In this document: positions 1-11,596 of the stretch, in pieces | Position numbering within the stretch: the stretch's first letter is position 1 | How the letters are laid out: each line of letters begins with the position of its first letter | NCBI RefSeq assembly: GCF_027595985.1 | Contig: NC_073305.1 | Span: 87,166,626 to 87,230,625, forward strand | Direction: 5' to 3' | DNA from: Sorex araneus | Taxonomy: Eukaryota > Chordata > Mammalia > Eulipotyphla > Soricidae | DNA length: 64,000 nucleotides | Notes under the pieces: model-generated | Told to the model about the DNA's origin: nothing | The model's database searches: none | The model's input: the letters and a program-made list of their open reading frames with translations, nothing else | Translations under genes and position numbers: made by a program

Positions 1-205
1 GAAGATAGATAAAATAGTTAGCCTAAGGCCACTGTTCTGTTGTTAAGCATCAGAAGTAGGATGGCAGATTGCTTATTTGTGAGAGGGGATGGGACAAATA
101 AAAGAGGAATGTGAGTTTAATGAAAGGCTCCCTCAGAGTTGCATACTGGCCTTGATGGGGTTTCCTGTGTATCCAGCTTATCCTCTCTCTCTCTTTTCTT
201 TTTCC

Positions 206-362
206 TTTGCTTTTTGGGTCACACCCAGTGTTGCACAGGGTTTACTCCTGGCTCATGCACTCAGGAATTACTCCTGGCGGTGCTCAGGGGACCATATGGG
301 ATGTTGGGAATCGAACTTGGGCCAGCTGCGTGCAAGGCAAACGCTGTGCTATCACTCCAGCT
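206..362 (-). mobile_element. SINE-A copy
   Basis: On the minus strand the order is head, B-box region, CATATGG box, body and the tail motif GGGTCACACCC (complement of GGGTGTGACCC). The oligo(A) tail is nearly absent. Moderate divergence. Confidence 0.85.
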
Positions 363-702
363 CTCTCACCTTCTCTAAGACATTCTCATAGCTAGGTTTT
401 CCTGACCTTATCTCTGAAGTTATATGAATGTGAGTTCCTGAATCCACAGCGAGCATAGAAAGTCTGGATGCTAAGGGCAAGAAGTTGAGGGAAGAAGGAT
501 AGGGGTGAACTGAACATTTTGTTATTATTTTCTTTGCCTACAAACCTGCATATATGTGTCAAACAGCTGCATGATCATCAGACTTGGAAGTGCTTTGTCT
601 TCAGTTGGAGTGCTGAGTTCAGAGACACCCACTCACTCCTTTAGAGCTGACCCAAAATGCTGACTTGCGATGATTATGTGTATCTGACTGGAAGAGACAG
701 GA

Positions 703-859
703 TGGGCCAGAGTGATAACAGTAGTGGAGAGAGTGCTTGCCTTGCACATGGCTGACTCGGTTCCATCCCAGGCACTGCCTACCATCTCCACAGCCCTGCC
801 AGGAGTGATCCCTGAGTGCAGAGCCTGGAGTAAGCCCTGAGCACCAGCTGGATGGGGCC
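703..859 (+). mobile_element. SINE-A copy, diverged
   Basis: The head (GGGCCAGAGTGATA), the GCCTTGCA core and the body with GCCAGGAGTGATCCCTGAG are recognisable. The B box is mutated and there is no A tail. Confidence 0.7.
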
Positions 860-937
860 CTAACCATGTCCCCAAGGTTTCGAAGTTAATATTCATTAAA
901 TATCTGTGATCCTATGTCTTTTTGGATGGCCACCTTT

Positions 938-1040
938 GGCAACACAAGACAAGATCACCCAACCTGTCAGTGCAAGAATTATGATTCAAACCCAAATTGC
1001 ATTCAGTCTTAGATGCATCCCATTAACAATCAAGCTCTAT
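938..1040 (+). mobile_element. MIR-like ancient SINE fragment
   Basis: The order 'AAGATCACCCAACCTG ... GATTCAAACCCA ... CATTAAC' resembles the 3' half of a mammalian MIR. Read by eye only. Confidence 0.45.
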
Positions 1041-2082
1041 GGTTTCCACAAGGCACCTCTACTGTAGCTAATTCTACACTTCAGAATTAGATCCAAACTC
1101 CCAAGGATGCGACGATCTATTTCTGTGGATTTAACCATCTGCCCCTTGTACAGATTGGGTGTATTTAGGTCCAGAGGGACAGAAAGGCTGAAACTGTCTT
1201 CTCTAGGAATGGAAGGAACCAGTTGGAAATACCAGTGGATTCTGTTTGCGGAACAAAACTGATAAAAACTGTCAAAGCATTATTGTGACAGTGTTTGAAA
1301 TGTTGGCAGAATCCACAATGAAAGGGACTTGACAGAAAATGTGTCTGTCATTGAACTGTGCCAAGGGGAAGTGAAAGGTTTCTTTTCAGATGAATTTCCC
1401 TTTGGTTCTCTCTCTTGGCAGAAGGAAGCAGTTTTCCCACTGATTCTTTTCAGTTTGTTTCTAGCACAGCTAATTGTGTTTATTTGTCTCCAGAATCACA
1501 TGCCTGCCTCCTCTCCCCCCCCTTTTTTTTTTAAGGTCTCTTGCCTGCTGTGTACTACCATTACTGCCAAAAATGTTCTCCTCACCAGGGAGTCAGTTGG
1601 CTGACAACACAGAGTATAAGTTGGGAGGCCAACTCTGTCCCTCCAGAGATCTGACCTGGCCTCTGGTGCCTGGGTGCTCCCGGGGGAGAGGGAGAGAGAT
1701 TATATAAGCTGGCTGTGAAAGGACCCACGTCGTTTGCCTTGTCTATGCCCACTTGGGCCATCAGTGCTGATGATACAACAAGAGAGCTTTGGGAGATCAA
1801 GTTCAAGAAGAACTTGAGCCTGTATTTTTTCTATCATAATGGCCTCGGATGGAATTTTCTGTTTATAGCTTCTCTTTGGGTCCACTGATGTGTGTGATTC
1901 TCAAACCTCTGTTTCTTTTCCTTCCTCGCAGAATCCCCATCACAGAAGCTATGTAACTGCTGTCTAACCCAGCTCCTTTCCTGTCCTCCCTTCCCAAAGC
2001 ACTAGAAGGTGGTTCTTGTCAGACACAGCTAAGGAACCGCCTTGAATTCTGCCGCAGGGGTAAACAGAAAGAGGGGTGCAGG

Positions 2083-2240
2083 GTTTGGGCCATGACTGGT
2101 GGTGCTTAGAGCTTTCTTCTGGTTCTGTGCTCTGGGGTTACCTCCTAACAGTCCTCCAGGAACTGTGTGTGGCCCTGGGGATAAAACCTGGGTTGGCAAA
2201 ATGCCAGGCAAGCACCTCACCCACTGCACTCTCTCTCTGA
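2083..2240 (-). mobile_element. SINE-A copy, old
   Basis: Degenerate minus-strand copy. The head end reads CCCACTGCACTCTCTCTCTGACCC, and body fragments such as GGTTCTGTGCTC remain. Confidence 0.6.
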
Positions 2241-2275
2241 CCCACACGTAATTTCTTTAAGAATCTATTGCAGGA

Positions 2276-2435
2276 TGGGGCTGAAGCGAGAGTCACTTGC
2301 ACACCAATGAACTGGGTTCAGTCCTCAGCACCCCATAGGGTCCTCTGAGCACCTCCGGCAGTGATTCCAGAGCACAGAGCCAGGAGTCAGCCTTGAGCAC
2401 CACCAGGTGTGGCTCCAAACCAAAACAACAACAAA
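2276..2435 (+). mobile_element. SINE-A copy, old
   Basis: Head GGGGCTGAAGCGAGAGTC, diverged B box GGTTCAGTCCTC, body AGAGCCAGGAGTCAGCC and a tail of CAAAACAACAACAAAG. Confidence 0.7.
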
Positions 2436-3689
2436 GAACTTGCTGCTGGTATTTTGAGATCATTTTCTCGTTGTTGCTGATTCTAATTTGCAGAAAAGCC
2501 AAGCAGAGAACGCAGTGGGCTGCCAGTTGCCTGGCTTTCCATAATAGACTGCTCAGGGGTGGCAAATACAGGGCTCCGTGCCAAGGCGCCCTCCTGAGCC
2601 TGCTCTCTCTCCCTCCGGCGCCGCAGGCAGACAGCATAAATCTATCCTAGCACTTTGCCTCTAACTCGGCGTAAGCCTGGAATGCTTCTCAGGACAGAAG
2701 CTAGGAAACCTTACCAACAGGGCTGCTATCTATTTGCCACTTCCTAGTCACGGGTTTCTCAAGCCCTCCAGGCACTAAAAATCCCATAAGCCTTTCTGCC
2801 AGGTCACTCACCTTTAAGACATCACGGGACCAAACTTACCTTTTTCACCAAGAGGGGAGACTTCAAGATGATTAAACCCTGCCTGGAATCAGATGATGAA
2901 GGAAAATGCTTTATTCTTTTTGGAGAAGCGTAGTTGGGGCGGGGGAGGAGGAGGGGTGGGACACCCCTGTGGGTCTTGGGCCAGGGGTGAGGGGGTGGGG
3001 AGAAGCATGCTGGAATCAAACCTGGGTTCCTGCTCAGCTTGTGCCCTGGTCCTCAGAGCCATCTCCGCTGACCCAGAAAAGGAAAATGTCTCAAACCTCA
3101 CGGCTCAGGGAAGGTAACGTCCGTTTGCAAGCCCTAGTAGATTTGCTGATTGTGTTTGTCAATTGGTGGGCTAGTGATAAGGCTAATTAAAGTCATCCTT
3201 TTTATGGGAGAAGGAGAAGAGCGGAACTCTCCAGGGAAATATAAAGGAAATGGAAGCCCAGAGCCAGTCCTTAAGGAGTCCCTAATCCGGTCTAGCAGTT
3301 GTATTAAGCTGAATTTAGATTGTGTCGTTTAATGAGATGCGAAAGCAAGAAACCGGTGCCTATTTAAAAAACTCACTCTCAGCTGACTAACAGTTCTCTC
3401 TGCTTTTGGAGAAATCTGGAGGGTAATTAAGATAATGCCCTGAGGACCTGCTTGACAGAAGATGTTTTAACTATTCATAACCTTATTACAGATGATGTAC
3501 TGGGTGGGACCAGTGAGCTGGACCAGGCTGTAGTCATCAGAAATTGTCACCTTTCTGATGAGCTTGTGGAAGCAAAACTCTGGGATTGCCTGGCTCTCCC
3601 AGATTCCAATCTCCTGGAAGATTGACAGCGGATACCAGTCTGTTGAACCTGCCTTGTATGCATTAGGGCGGTTTTCTCTTGTGATTTTT

Positions 3690-3833
3690 TCTTTTGCTTT
3701 TTTTTGGGGGGGTCACACCTGGCTCTGCACTCAGGAATTACCCCTGGCGATGCTCTGGGATGCTGGAAATGGAACCCGGGTCGGCTACGTGCAAGGCAAA
3801 CGCCCTACCCGCTGTGCTATTGCTCCAGCCCCT
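3690..3833 (-). mobile_element. SINE-A copy with internal deletions
   Basis: Well-preserved minus-strand head and B-box complement (GGAACCCGGGTCGGC). The segment between GGTCACACC and TGGCTCTGCACTC is missing, and so is the CATATGG box. Confidence 0.85.
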
Positions 3834-3894
3834 CTCTTGTGATTTTAATAAGCACTACATCCTCTTTTTATTTCTTTTTGCAGGGGTGGGAAGG

Positions 3895-4058
3895 GGGACA
3901 TGGAGGGCACAACCAGCAGTGCTCTGAGCTTACTCCTAGTCTGTGCTTAGGGGTCACTCCTGGCAGCCATTAGGGATCATGTGCAAAGCCTTGAATCCAA
4001 ATCAGGCCCGCTGCATGCAAAGTAACCATCTCATCCTTTGTACTGCCTCTCTAGTCCC
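3895..4058 (-). mobile_element. SINE-A copy, old
   Basis: Diverged minus-strand copy lying 60 bp beyond the preceding one. Motifs CAGCAGTGCTCTGAGCTTACTCC and GTACTGCCTCTCTAGTCCC remain. Confidence 0.6.
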
Positions 4059-4239
4059 AATACTCCATTCTTTTGGAAGAAAAGGTCAAATGAAACAAGG
4101 CTCATTTTGGAATGATCTGCTTTAATAGCAAGGACCAGCAAAGATACTTTTCCATGTTAGAGGTTCCCAGTGGATAATGGGGTTGGAAGGACATCTTATA
4201 GGTTAGGGGAAATAAGCTTAGATTGGCCAATTGCTACTG

Positions 4240-4442
4240 CACTGTAGCACTGTTGTCCTGTTGCTCATCGATTTGCTCGAGCGGGCACCAGTAACGTCTC
4301 CATTTTGAGACTTCTTGTTACTGTTTTTGGCATATCGAATACACCACGGGTAGCTTGCCAGGCTCTCTGAGAGGGATAGAGGAATCAAACCTGGTCGGCT
4401 GCGTGCAAGGCAAATGCCTTACCTGTGCTATCACTCCAGTCC
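4240..4442 (-). mobile_element. SINE-B copy
   Basis: The tail side is on the left (GTCCTGTTGCTCATCGATTT), followed by the body with GGCATATCGAATACACC and the tRNA-like head on the right. It lacks the stretch between the two GCAAGCTACC-type repeats, as if collapsed across them. Confidence 0.9.
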
Positions 4443-5935
4443 TAGATTGGCCAAGTAGTTTCTAAAAATTATCTGACATTGAGAGTTCCACCCCCCTACT
4501 CTGTAATTTATTTAGCAGTGCTTATATCAAAGTCAGGCTTGAGCTAAAGTTGCTTCTGGTTTGATATTACTCTTTGCTTTCCCTGTCACTTTTGGATATC
4601 AAATAAAAAGAGGCCCCCAAACTTCATTTGCTGTTATTTGGGAGTGTCTGAAGTAATTGAATTCTCCGCAGAAAATGAGTGGACAAATAAGCTAAAATAG
4701 TGAGATGGGAATAATTGCAACTGTTTAGCAGATTCTACGGTCTTTAGTCAAAAGAGAGTTCTGAGGGGTTGGAAATGAAACTGCATGTACTGACCTTGGG
4801 TTTTCTGGTAACAGTATGTGCTTGTCTTTTCTAGACCATATGATCTGTGAAACTTGCTGGGGTAGCTTCTGGCTGGTACCAAAGCTTTTGTTTCCTAAGG
4901 GCTCCCTTGAGATTTTTAAAGCGCACCCTTTCAGCTCTGAAACCATCTTGTTTGAAAACATCTTATTTAAAGGCTAACTTGATGGTGAACTTAGATAATA
5001 TTGTTTATTGGAAGTGACATTCATTGGGACAGTCTGTCATCTTATCTTAGACTTATAATTACATTGGGTTTTTTTCCCCCAATTTTAATTCAGAAATCTC
5101 AAGTTTGGGTCTTTATTATTCTCAGTTTTTACAGATGGCGCTACTGCTTCCAGAAGGAATATGCTTTATTTTTAAGGATGTGATTCATTTAACTTGGTGA
5201 GAGTAGGAACTGGGCCTTCTGTGTTCTAGCTCACTTTGCTTCCAAGATCAATGGAACTTCAAAGAGAAAGTTGTTTTATAATGAATGGATGCTGTTGGTG
5301 TTTAATGTCAGTGTCTTCACTACACTGTAGGTTTGATTAATTAAGATGTTCAGTTAAGTAAAATTTTATTGGCATACCCCACTTTGAAGAAAAAACAATC
5401 AAAACATAGAAAAATACAGCCCCATTAGAACTTTCCCAAGGACAGCTTTTGGGGGACAGGGGGCCTGTAGGCTCACCACAGGCAGTACAGTCTCCCTTGC
5501 TCTGGGTACCTCCATCGAAGCTGCAAAATCATCACTGGCTCATAGAAGCAGATAAAGGGTTTAGAAAGTCCTGAACAGTCAAAACTATTTTTATTTCCAT
5601 GTTTAGAAACATGAATTACAGTGTTTTAGAATGATGTTCAAGAAATTAACTTGAAACAGAGAGCATATCCTGAAAAGTATTAAATCATGGCCTCTTCGGG
5701 AAGACTACCTGGAAATGGATTCCAGCTCCTCCAGTTCCTGGCTGGGATTCTGTGAACAAAGCATTTAACCTGTTTCCTCAGCCATTCCCGAGGTCAGGGA
5801 GTTGTGAGGTATAAATGAGTTAATAACATGCAAATAGCATAGAACTTCTTTGCCTGACAAAGAACAAATGCCCAGTATTTGTGCCTCATTCTGATCATTA
5901 TTATTGGTGACCAGATAAAGAGAACCAGGTGATGG

Positions 5936-6125
5936 GACTGGAGCAATAGCACAGCAGGTAGGGCGTTTGCCTTGCATGCGGCCAACCCGGGTTTGATTCC
6001 CAGCATCCCATATGGCCCTCTGAGCACCACCAGGGGTAATTCTTGCATGCAGAGCCAGGAATAACCCCTGTGCAGAGCCAGGTGTGACCCAAAAAACAAA
6101 AAAAAAATTAAAAATAATAAAAAGA
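5936..6125 (+). mobile_element. SINE-A copy
   Basis: Near-complete, with A box TAGCACAGCAGG, B box GGTTTGATTCC, the CATATGG box, GTGTGACCC and a long A-rich tail with AATAATAAAAAG. Confidence 0.92.
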
Positions 6126-6501
6126 ACCCGATGAAGATGAAAGGAAAATGTTTCTGACTGATTTCTGGCTGAAGCACTTGGAAATAGCCGTTTACTGAGA
6201 CAGGAGCAAGAAGCGTGTAGGGTAAAAGCAGCTTTTGTGGGGAATGCTGTGTTGGCTTTAAAAACCGTGGTTACGTCTGAGCAGAAATATCAAATGGGCA
6301 TGGGATATATGCCATTCCAGATAATAACTAAGCTTACTGTGTGCTTTGGTTTTCCAATAGATGTCTTGTGAGTGTTCAAAATATATGTATGTAGCTCTAT
6401 TTGCTTCATAAATTCCTGTAAGAAATAGTATAATAATAGCACATAGCAATATTCACATGATGTGTGTTATAGGAATACTTGCTTTCAAAGTTGTTTAAGT
6501 A

Positions 6502-6503
<2 letters not shown>

Positions 6504-6540
<37 letters not shown>

Positions 6541-6568
6541 CACGCGCGCGCACGCACACACGCGCACC
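6504..6568. repeat. Alternating purine-pyrimidine tract (TG)n(CG)n(CA)n
   Basis: About 64 bases alternate strictly between purine and pyrimidine, moving from TG through CG to CA. That arrangement is both Z-DNA-prone and partly self-complementary. Confidence 0.95.
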
Positions 6569-6630
6569 AAACTGAGCTTTTGGTAAAAAGGTGAGGTAAG
6601 GTCAGTGTATTATTTTGCGGTCTTTTTCTC

Positions 6631-6688
6631 CATCTATCCATCCATTCATCCATCCATCCATCCATCCATCCATCCATCCATTCATCCT
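6631..6688. repeat. (ATCC)n microsatellite
   Basis: Tandem ATCC units with a few ATTC interruptions, directly abutting an L2-like fragment. Confidence 0.95.
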
Positions 6689-6689
6689 T

Positions 6690-6850
6690 CCAGTCTTATA
6701 ATGAATATGCACTGAGCACTTATTATATACCACATACCATTCTAAGTGCAAGTCAGTGAACAACAAAGACCCCTCTGCTTATAATGGGGCTTATAATCTG
6801 GGCCAGCAACAGGACTAGAAAGGACAGATGGTAAACACAATTAATAAATA
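6690..6850 (+). mobile_element. L2-like LINE 3' fragment
   Basis: The series 'GAGCACTTATTATATACCACATACC ... GTGAACAACAAAGACCCCTC ... TGGGGCTTATAATCTGG' follows the recalled 3' end of mammalian L2. Confidence 0.6.
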
Positions 6851-6963
6851 TTATATTAACCTCTATCCTTGAAGACATTTCAAGAAAAGTAGGAAAAACT
6901 GGGTTGGAGAGAGAGAAAATCTTCTAATGTTCTTCCAAATATCTTCTCATATTCTTCCAATGT

Positions 6964-7048
6964 TTATTCCTGAGTATTAGAGCCAGGAGTAAGCCCTGCA
7001 CACAGATGGAGGAGGCTCCAAAAGCAAACAAGCTAAAAAAAAAAAAAA
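6964..7048 (+). mobile_element. SINE-A 3' fragment
   Basis: Only the distal body (TTCCTGAGTATTAGAGCCAGGAGTAAGCCCT) and a 13-base A tail remain. Confidence 0.6.
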
Positions 7049-7500
7049 GTCCAGCAATTCTACTTGAGTTTATATCCATATGAATTGACACATATTCATA
7101 GCACCATGATTCATAATAACTAAATGGTGGAAGCAACTCAAATGTGCATAGGGCAGTAAGTAGGTAAATAAAGTAGTATATCCATACAGTGAAATATGAC
7201 TCAGCCTTAGAAATAAAAGAAGCAAGTTCTGGTATTTGATGTAATGTGCATGAACCTGGATGACAGTGAGAGCAATAGTGAGCAAGTCACCATAAAAACA
7301 AATGCTGTATGGTTCCAGTTATTTGAGACACCTAGAGTTATCATATTCATGGACTGTCAAAGGGAGATTACCAGGGGCCAGAGAGAGGGGGAATGGGAGG
7401 TATTGCTTAATGGATACTAGTTTCAGTTTTGCAGGCTAAGGAGTGTTCTGGAGATTAGTAGCACACCGGTGTGGCTGTACTTAACACTAATAAATTATGC
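7049..7500 (+). mobile_element. Old L1 3' end (L1M-type)
   Basis: The sequence follows the end of L1 ORF2 and its 3' UTR: TGGTGGAAGCAACTCAAATG, then GTGAAATATGACTCAGCC, then GAATGGGAGGTATTGCTTAATGG. It is broken by many indels. The pattern is shared by placental mammals generally. Confidence 0.75.
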
Positions 7501-8801
7501 ATGTAGACCTGGGGAAGATGATATACTTTATGAAAGATCTGTCTCTACCCTCACACGCACAAAAAAAAGGATAAGAAAGAAAATAATTTAATTCAATACA
7601 TGAAAAATAGAAAACAATCATGAAAGGAAAGTAGAACAGCTTACGGGGGCTTGAGTGTTGAGAAGGGCGTGCAGCATTCAAGTGGTGGGGTGGGGGGCGG
7701 GGAGTCTCGTTGAGAAGGTGAGATTTGAGCAGACTGGGAGGAATTCTCCCTCCACTGTTGTTATTATCAGTGTCTAAATCTCCCAGGGCCCACAGGTGGT
7801 GTGTGGCAATGCCCAGGCAGTGATCAAATCATTTATTTTAGGAACCAGGAGTTTGATGACTGTATTTATCTTAGAGATTCAGGGTCCACCCTGACATTGT
7901 TATTTTGGCTCTGTTTGGCTCTACAGGAGCTCAGGCAGTGGGGGTGTGTCTGTGACGCTTCTATGGTGGTGGGCCGCTGAGGCAGAAGGTGTGGGTGTTG
8001 GGTATTTCAGTTCAACTGGAAAAAGAATCCAGGCACTCAGATACACTTGCACAGATTATAATCAGATGTCATCTGAGACTCGAGGCTGTTAACAGTCAAA
8101 AGAGATGGTGGTTCTTAACACTGGGCCCTTTCTAAAAGCAAACTCAGTAACCTAGAAACATACGTCAGCTTGATTTTTCCCCTCAGCTACCCTTAGCTGA
8201 CTTTTATGATGTGCTTAGTGCATTTCCAATATGCGTTCTGAACTCCTCTAAGACTGGTTTTCTCAGAACTTTTGCTGACCTTTGGATCAACCCTTCATGA
8301 GAAAGAGAAGCTCGAGGACTTATTGAACTTATTCTTTGTCTGGCAGATCATATGGCAGGGAACAGTGAGCTGCTTATAAAAATCCTGTGACCTGAACATG
8401 TTTTATTACTAATTTATAAGACCGGTATAAACAGGTATCAACTTGCCAACATTTAAGTCAATACTTTATGCTCATTAAAAAAAAAAAGGTGGAAGAAGTT
8501 TAAAGCACTGGATTCTTGAATTGATTTTTCACCCATCTCACTTTTCAGACATTTCCATATCTAATGAAAGAGAAAAGAAAAATAAACATGGAGGTCTACT
8601 TTGGAATTAGGAAGAAGGCCCTCAGTATTTCCCCATTCTATGCCATGGAACTTCAAGAGGAGATAAACTCCCGGTGGCTGGGTGCTCACCTTTGGCCTTC
8701 CTCAATCCTGTCCTCTGGCCAAGGACCCTGAAGCTGTCTAGTAGTCAGTCAACATGTACATGCTGTTTGTAATTCTCTCCAGAAGCTAAGTTGTCCACTT
8801 G

Positions 8802-8948
8802 GGGTCGGAGAGATAGTGCAGTGGTTAAGGCACTTGCTTTGCACATGGCTGATCCTGGTTCAATCCCCAAGGCTGCGTCTAAGCACCATCAATGCCAAAA
8901 AAGAGTCAGGAATATACCCCGGTTTCCACTGGTTGTGCCCCCAAGACC
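8802..8948 (+). mobile_element. SINE-A copy, old
   Basis: Head GGGGTCGGAGAGATAGTGCAGTGG, B box GGTTCAATCCCC and a diverged body ending GGTTGTGCCCCCAAGACC. It runs into an AAT microsatellite that probably grew from its tail. Confidence 0.75.
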
Positions 8949-8988
8949 AAATAATAGTAATAGTAATAATAATAATAATATTAATAAT
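8949..8988. repeat. (AAT)n microsatellite
   Basis: AATAATAGTAATAGT followed by AAT units at the 3' end of a SINE. Confidence 0.9.
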
Positions 8989-9149
8989 GTTATTCACTAT
9001 CTGCTAAGGTTACAGGGACAAAGTAGATGAAGAAGGAGTGTGTTTTATAAATCCTGTCTACTCTGATGGCAGTGTGGTTTAAATTAAATATGCCATGTGA
9101 CACATAAGAAGCATTTGGTCTGCTAGGGATAGAATAAAAGTAACCAAAC

Positions 9150-9290
9150 AGGGGTCGCAAAGGTAATCCAAGAGTTAAGGCACTTGTCTTGCATGCAACT
9201 GACTCCAGTTCAGTTCCCAGCATCGCGTGGTTCCCCAGCATCACTGAGTACCGCAGGTCTTGGAGCCCCCAGAGCACTGTTAGGGTGACC
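9150..9290 (+). mobile_element. SINE-A copy, old
   Basis: CACTTGTCTTGCATGCAACTGAC and CAGTTCAGTTCCCAGCATC mark the tRNA-like head. The body is degenerate. Confidence 0.6.
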
Positions 9291-10077
9291 TAAGTAATCT
9301 CTAGCACTGCAGAGCCCAATAAGCACCAACTCCACAGGCCCTTGCTTTGAACCACCTGTCCAGCTGGCAGGGGATGGTCCAGATGAGCCCCTGGCCCTCC
9401 TGAGCACTCTGCTTAGGGTCCCGCCCAGATGAAAGGGTACCCAGACAGCGTCAGGAAGAGTTGTCTGCAGTGCCACCATTTACAGATACAAATGGCTCAT
9501 TGCAGAAGAATGGGGGAGGGTGCTGCTGTGACTTCAGGTGACCTGCCTGAGGGTACTGGAGGGCTGGTTAAGGTTCGCTGAGTTAGGGAGGGGACTGTTC
9601 TCGGTAAAGGGCACAGTCTGCACCGAAGTCTGAAGAGGCAAACCGTCTGGGCCATCAGCAAGAAGGCCTGTTGGAGCAACCCTGTGGTCCTGCTTGTGAT
9701 CACAGGTCCCTGGCAACAGCCCACAGGTTCGACTTAGAATGGTGAGCTGCTTAAACAAATCTGGATGATGGATAAATAAATGGTGATATTTGGAAAATAT
9801 TCCACAAAATGAATTATGAAGTAAGTCAGGATGCTTGTCTCCAAGGTGGGAAAAACACGAAACAAAAGAAGGAAGAGAGACAGCTATTATATCACATGTG
9901 TAGTTATACATGCAAACCCCTTATTTGCAGTGGGACACCTGTTGCATGTGTATCATATTTTCATGTGAAAACTTTAGTGGGGATGGAAAGCACCAGATAC
10001 AGCATAGAGTAAAGTGCTGGAGATTGAGGGACATGAACAGTAGAAACAATTGTGCCTGTATTTTAAGATAGTTATGT

Positions 10078-10140
10078 ACATATGTATATATACACTGACA
10101 TATGTATATATACACTACTATGTTTGCATATATATATTTT
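10078..10140. repeat. AT-rich tandem duplication
   Basis: ACATATGTATATATACACT occurs twice in tandem (10078 and 10098), then TA-rich sequence follows. Confidence 0.85.
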
Positions 10141-10217
10141 TAAAATATGAGTGGTGACATGTCAGGAGTTGAAAACTGTTATGCAGTCCTCTATTTTCCT
10201 GTGTTTGGGTTATTTTT

Positions 10218-10374
10218 ACTTTTTAGTTTTTTGGCAACACTTGGCAGTGCTCAGAGCTACTCCCCGCTCTGTGCTCAGGAAACACTCAAGGGACCAAGTG
10301 AGTTGCTGGGAATTGAACTAGGGTCAGCCACCAGCAAGGGAAGTGCCCTACCCACTGTACTATCTGTCTGGGCC
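10218..10374 (-). mobile_element. SINE-A copy, old
   Basis: Minus-strand copy: TTTTTTGGCAACACTTGGCAG tail side, GGGAATTGAACTAGGGTCAGCC B-box side, GTACTATCTGTCTGGGCCC head. Confidence 0.75.
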
Positions 10375-10943
10375 CTCTGTTACATTTCTCTGTCCTTGAA
10401 GTGTTTCATAACTTCAAGCTCACAAGACATTATGGTAAGATCAAGTGGGATAAATGGGATATATCAGTGCTTTTCAAATTTCAATGTGACCTGGTAAGAA
10501 ATGTGTTTCATTTTCAGAGCATTTCATGATTGTACTTATTCTACAATGTGGGGTGCACTATGACACGTTCTAGTCACTTTATTTGTTCTGTGTCAAACCT
10601 ACCAGGGGCTAAGAGGACACAGATAAGAGCATTGAAGACTTGGACTTTTCATCTCAGGAATGTGAGCTTTCATTGGCACAGAGGAGAGGGCTAAGGGTGG
10701 CCTTTGTTGTATCTCATCATCAAGGCAGAACCAAGTAAGATTCCGAGCCAAATCAGATGGAGCTGGTATCAGGGAATGGAGACTGTAAAGTTAGAAGTTC
10801 AGCTTTATTATAGTTAGGACAGTATTGGAGCATACAGGGGAAATGAGAAGAAGGAATGGGCTTTGGGCATGTTGCAATTGGAAAGAAAAAGAGAATGGGT
10901 GGCAGGGATTTCAGGAAAGGAGGAGGGAAAAGAGAAATTTCAG

Positions 10944-11116
10944 AGCCAGAGTGATAATACAGCAGGTAGGGATATTGTCTTACACATGGCCAATTCAGGT
11001 TTGAGCCCCTGCATCCCATATGGTCCCCCTGAGCCCACCAGAAGTGATCCCTAAGTGCAGAGCCAGGAGTAAACCCTGAGCACCACTGTGTGTGGCCCAC
11101 AAAAAAAAAAAAAAGG
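10944..11116 (+). mobile_element. SINE-A copy
   Basis: Complete but mutated: head AGCCAGAGTGATAATACAG, B box GGTTTGAGCCC, CATATGG box present, 14-base A tail. Confidence 0.85.
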
Positions 11117-11267
11117 GAGAAATTTTATTTTGATTTCCAGACATGGAACTGCAAGTTGGTAACAACAGTGACAGAATGAGGAGCGGTTCTTTTTAAGAAC
11201 ACCTTATTTGCAGCAGGACACTTGCTGATGTGACAGTCTTGGCTGAGGGTTAAAAGGCATTATTCAA

Positions 11268-11331
11268 GGTCAGAGAGATAGTTCATGGGGTAAGGCACTT
11301 GCTTTGAACGTGGCTGACCTTAATCCTATCT
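11268..11331 (+). mobile_element. SINE-A, left half of an interrupted copy
   Basis: Head AAGGTCAGAGAGATAGTTCATGGGG and CTTGCTTTGAACGTGGCTGACC. It resumes after the inverted SINE and its TSD, at about 11507. Confidence 0.75.
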
Positions 11332-11348
11332 TCATACTGATTTGGATT

Positions 11349-11489
11349 GTTTGGGGTTACTCCTGGCTCATGCACTCAGGAATTATTCCTGGCGGTGCTC
11401 GGGGGGCCATATGGGATGCTGAGAATCAAACTGGGGTCGGCTATGTGCAAGGCAAAAGCCCTACCCTCTGTGCTATCACTCCAGCCCCC
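11349..11489 (-). mobile_element. SINE-A inserted in a SINE, without tail
   Basis: Minus-strand SINE flanked by a perfect 17-bp TSD (TCATACTGATTTGGATT at 11332-11348 and 11490-11506). The oligo(A) and GGGTGTGACCC end are missing even though the TSD is intact. Confidence 0.93.
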
Positions 11490-11506
11490 TCATACTGATT
11501 TGGATT

Positions 11507-11596
11507 TCTTGAGCACTGCCTAGAGTGATCCCTAAGCACAGAGCCAGGAGGAAGCCCTAAGTACAGCAGCATGACTCAAAAACAAAAGAAAAAGAA
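11507..11596 (+). mobile_element. SINE-A, right half of the interrupted copy
   Basis: Body TTGAGCACTGCCTAGAGTGATCCCTAAGCAC and A-rich tail CAAAAACAAAAGAAAAAG. This completes the element begun at 11268. Confidence 0.8.

Noticed and set aside
1690-1705. TATATAA-like motif before a purine-rich stretch as a promoter
   Set aside because: No CpG, initiator or exon evidence nearby.
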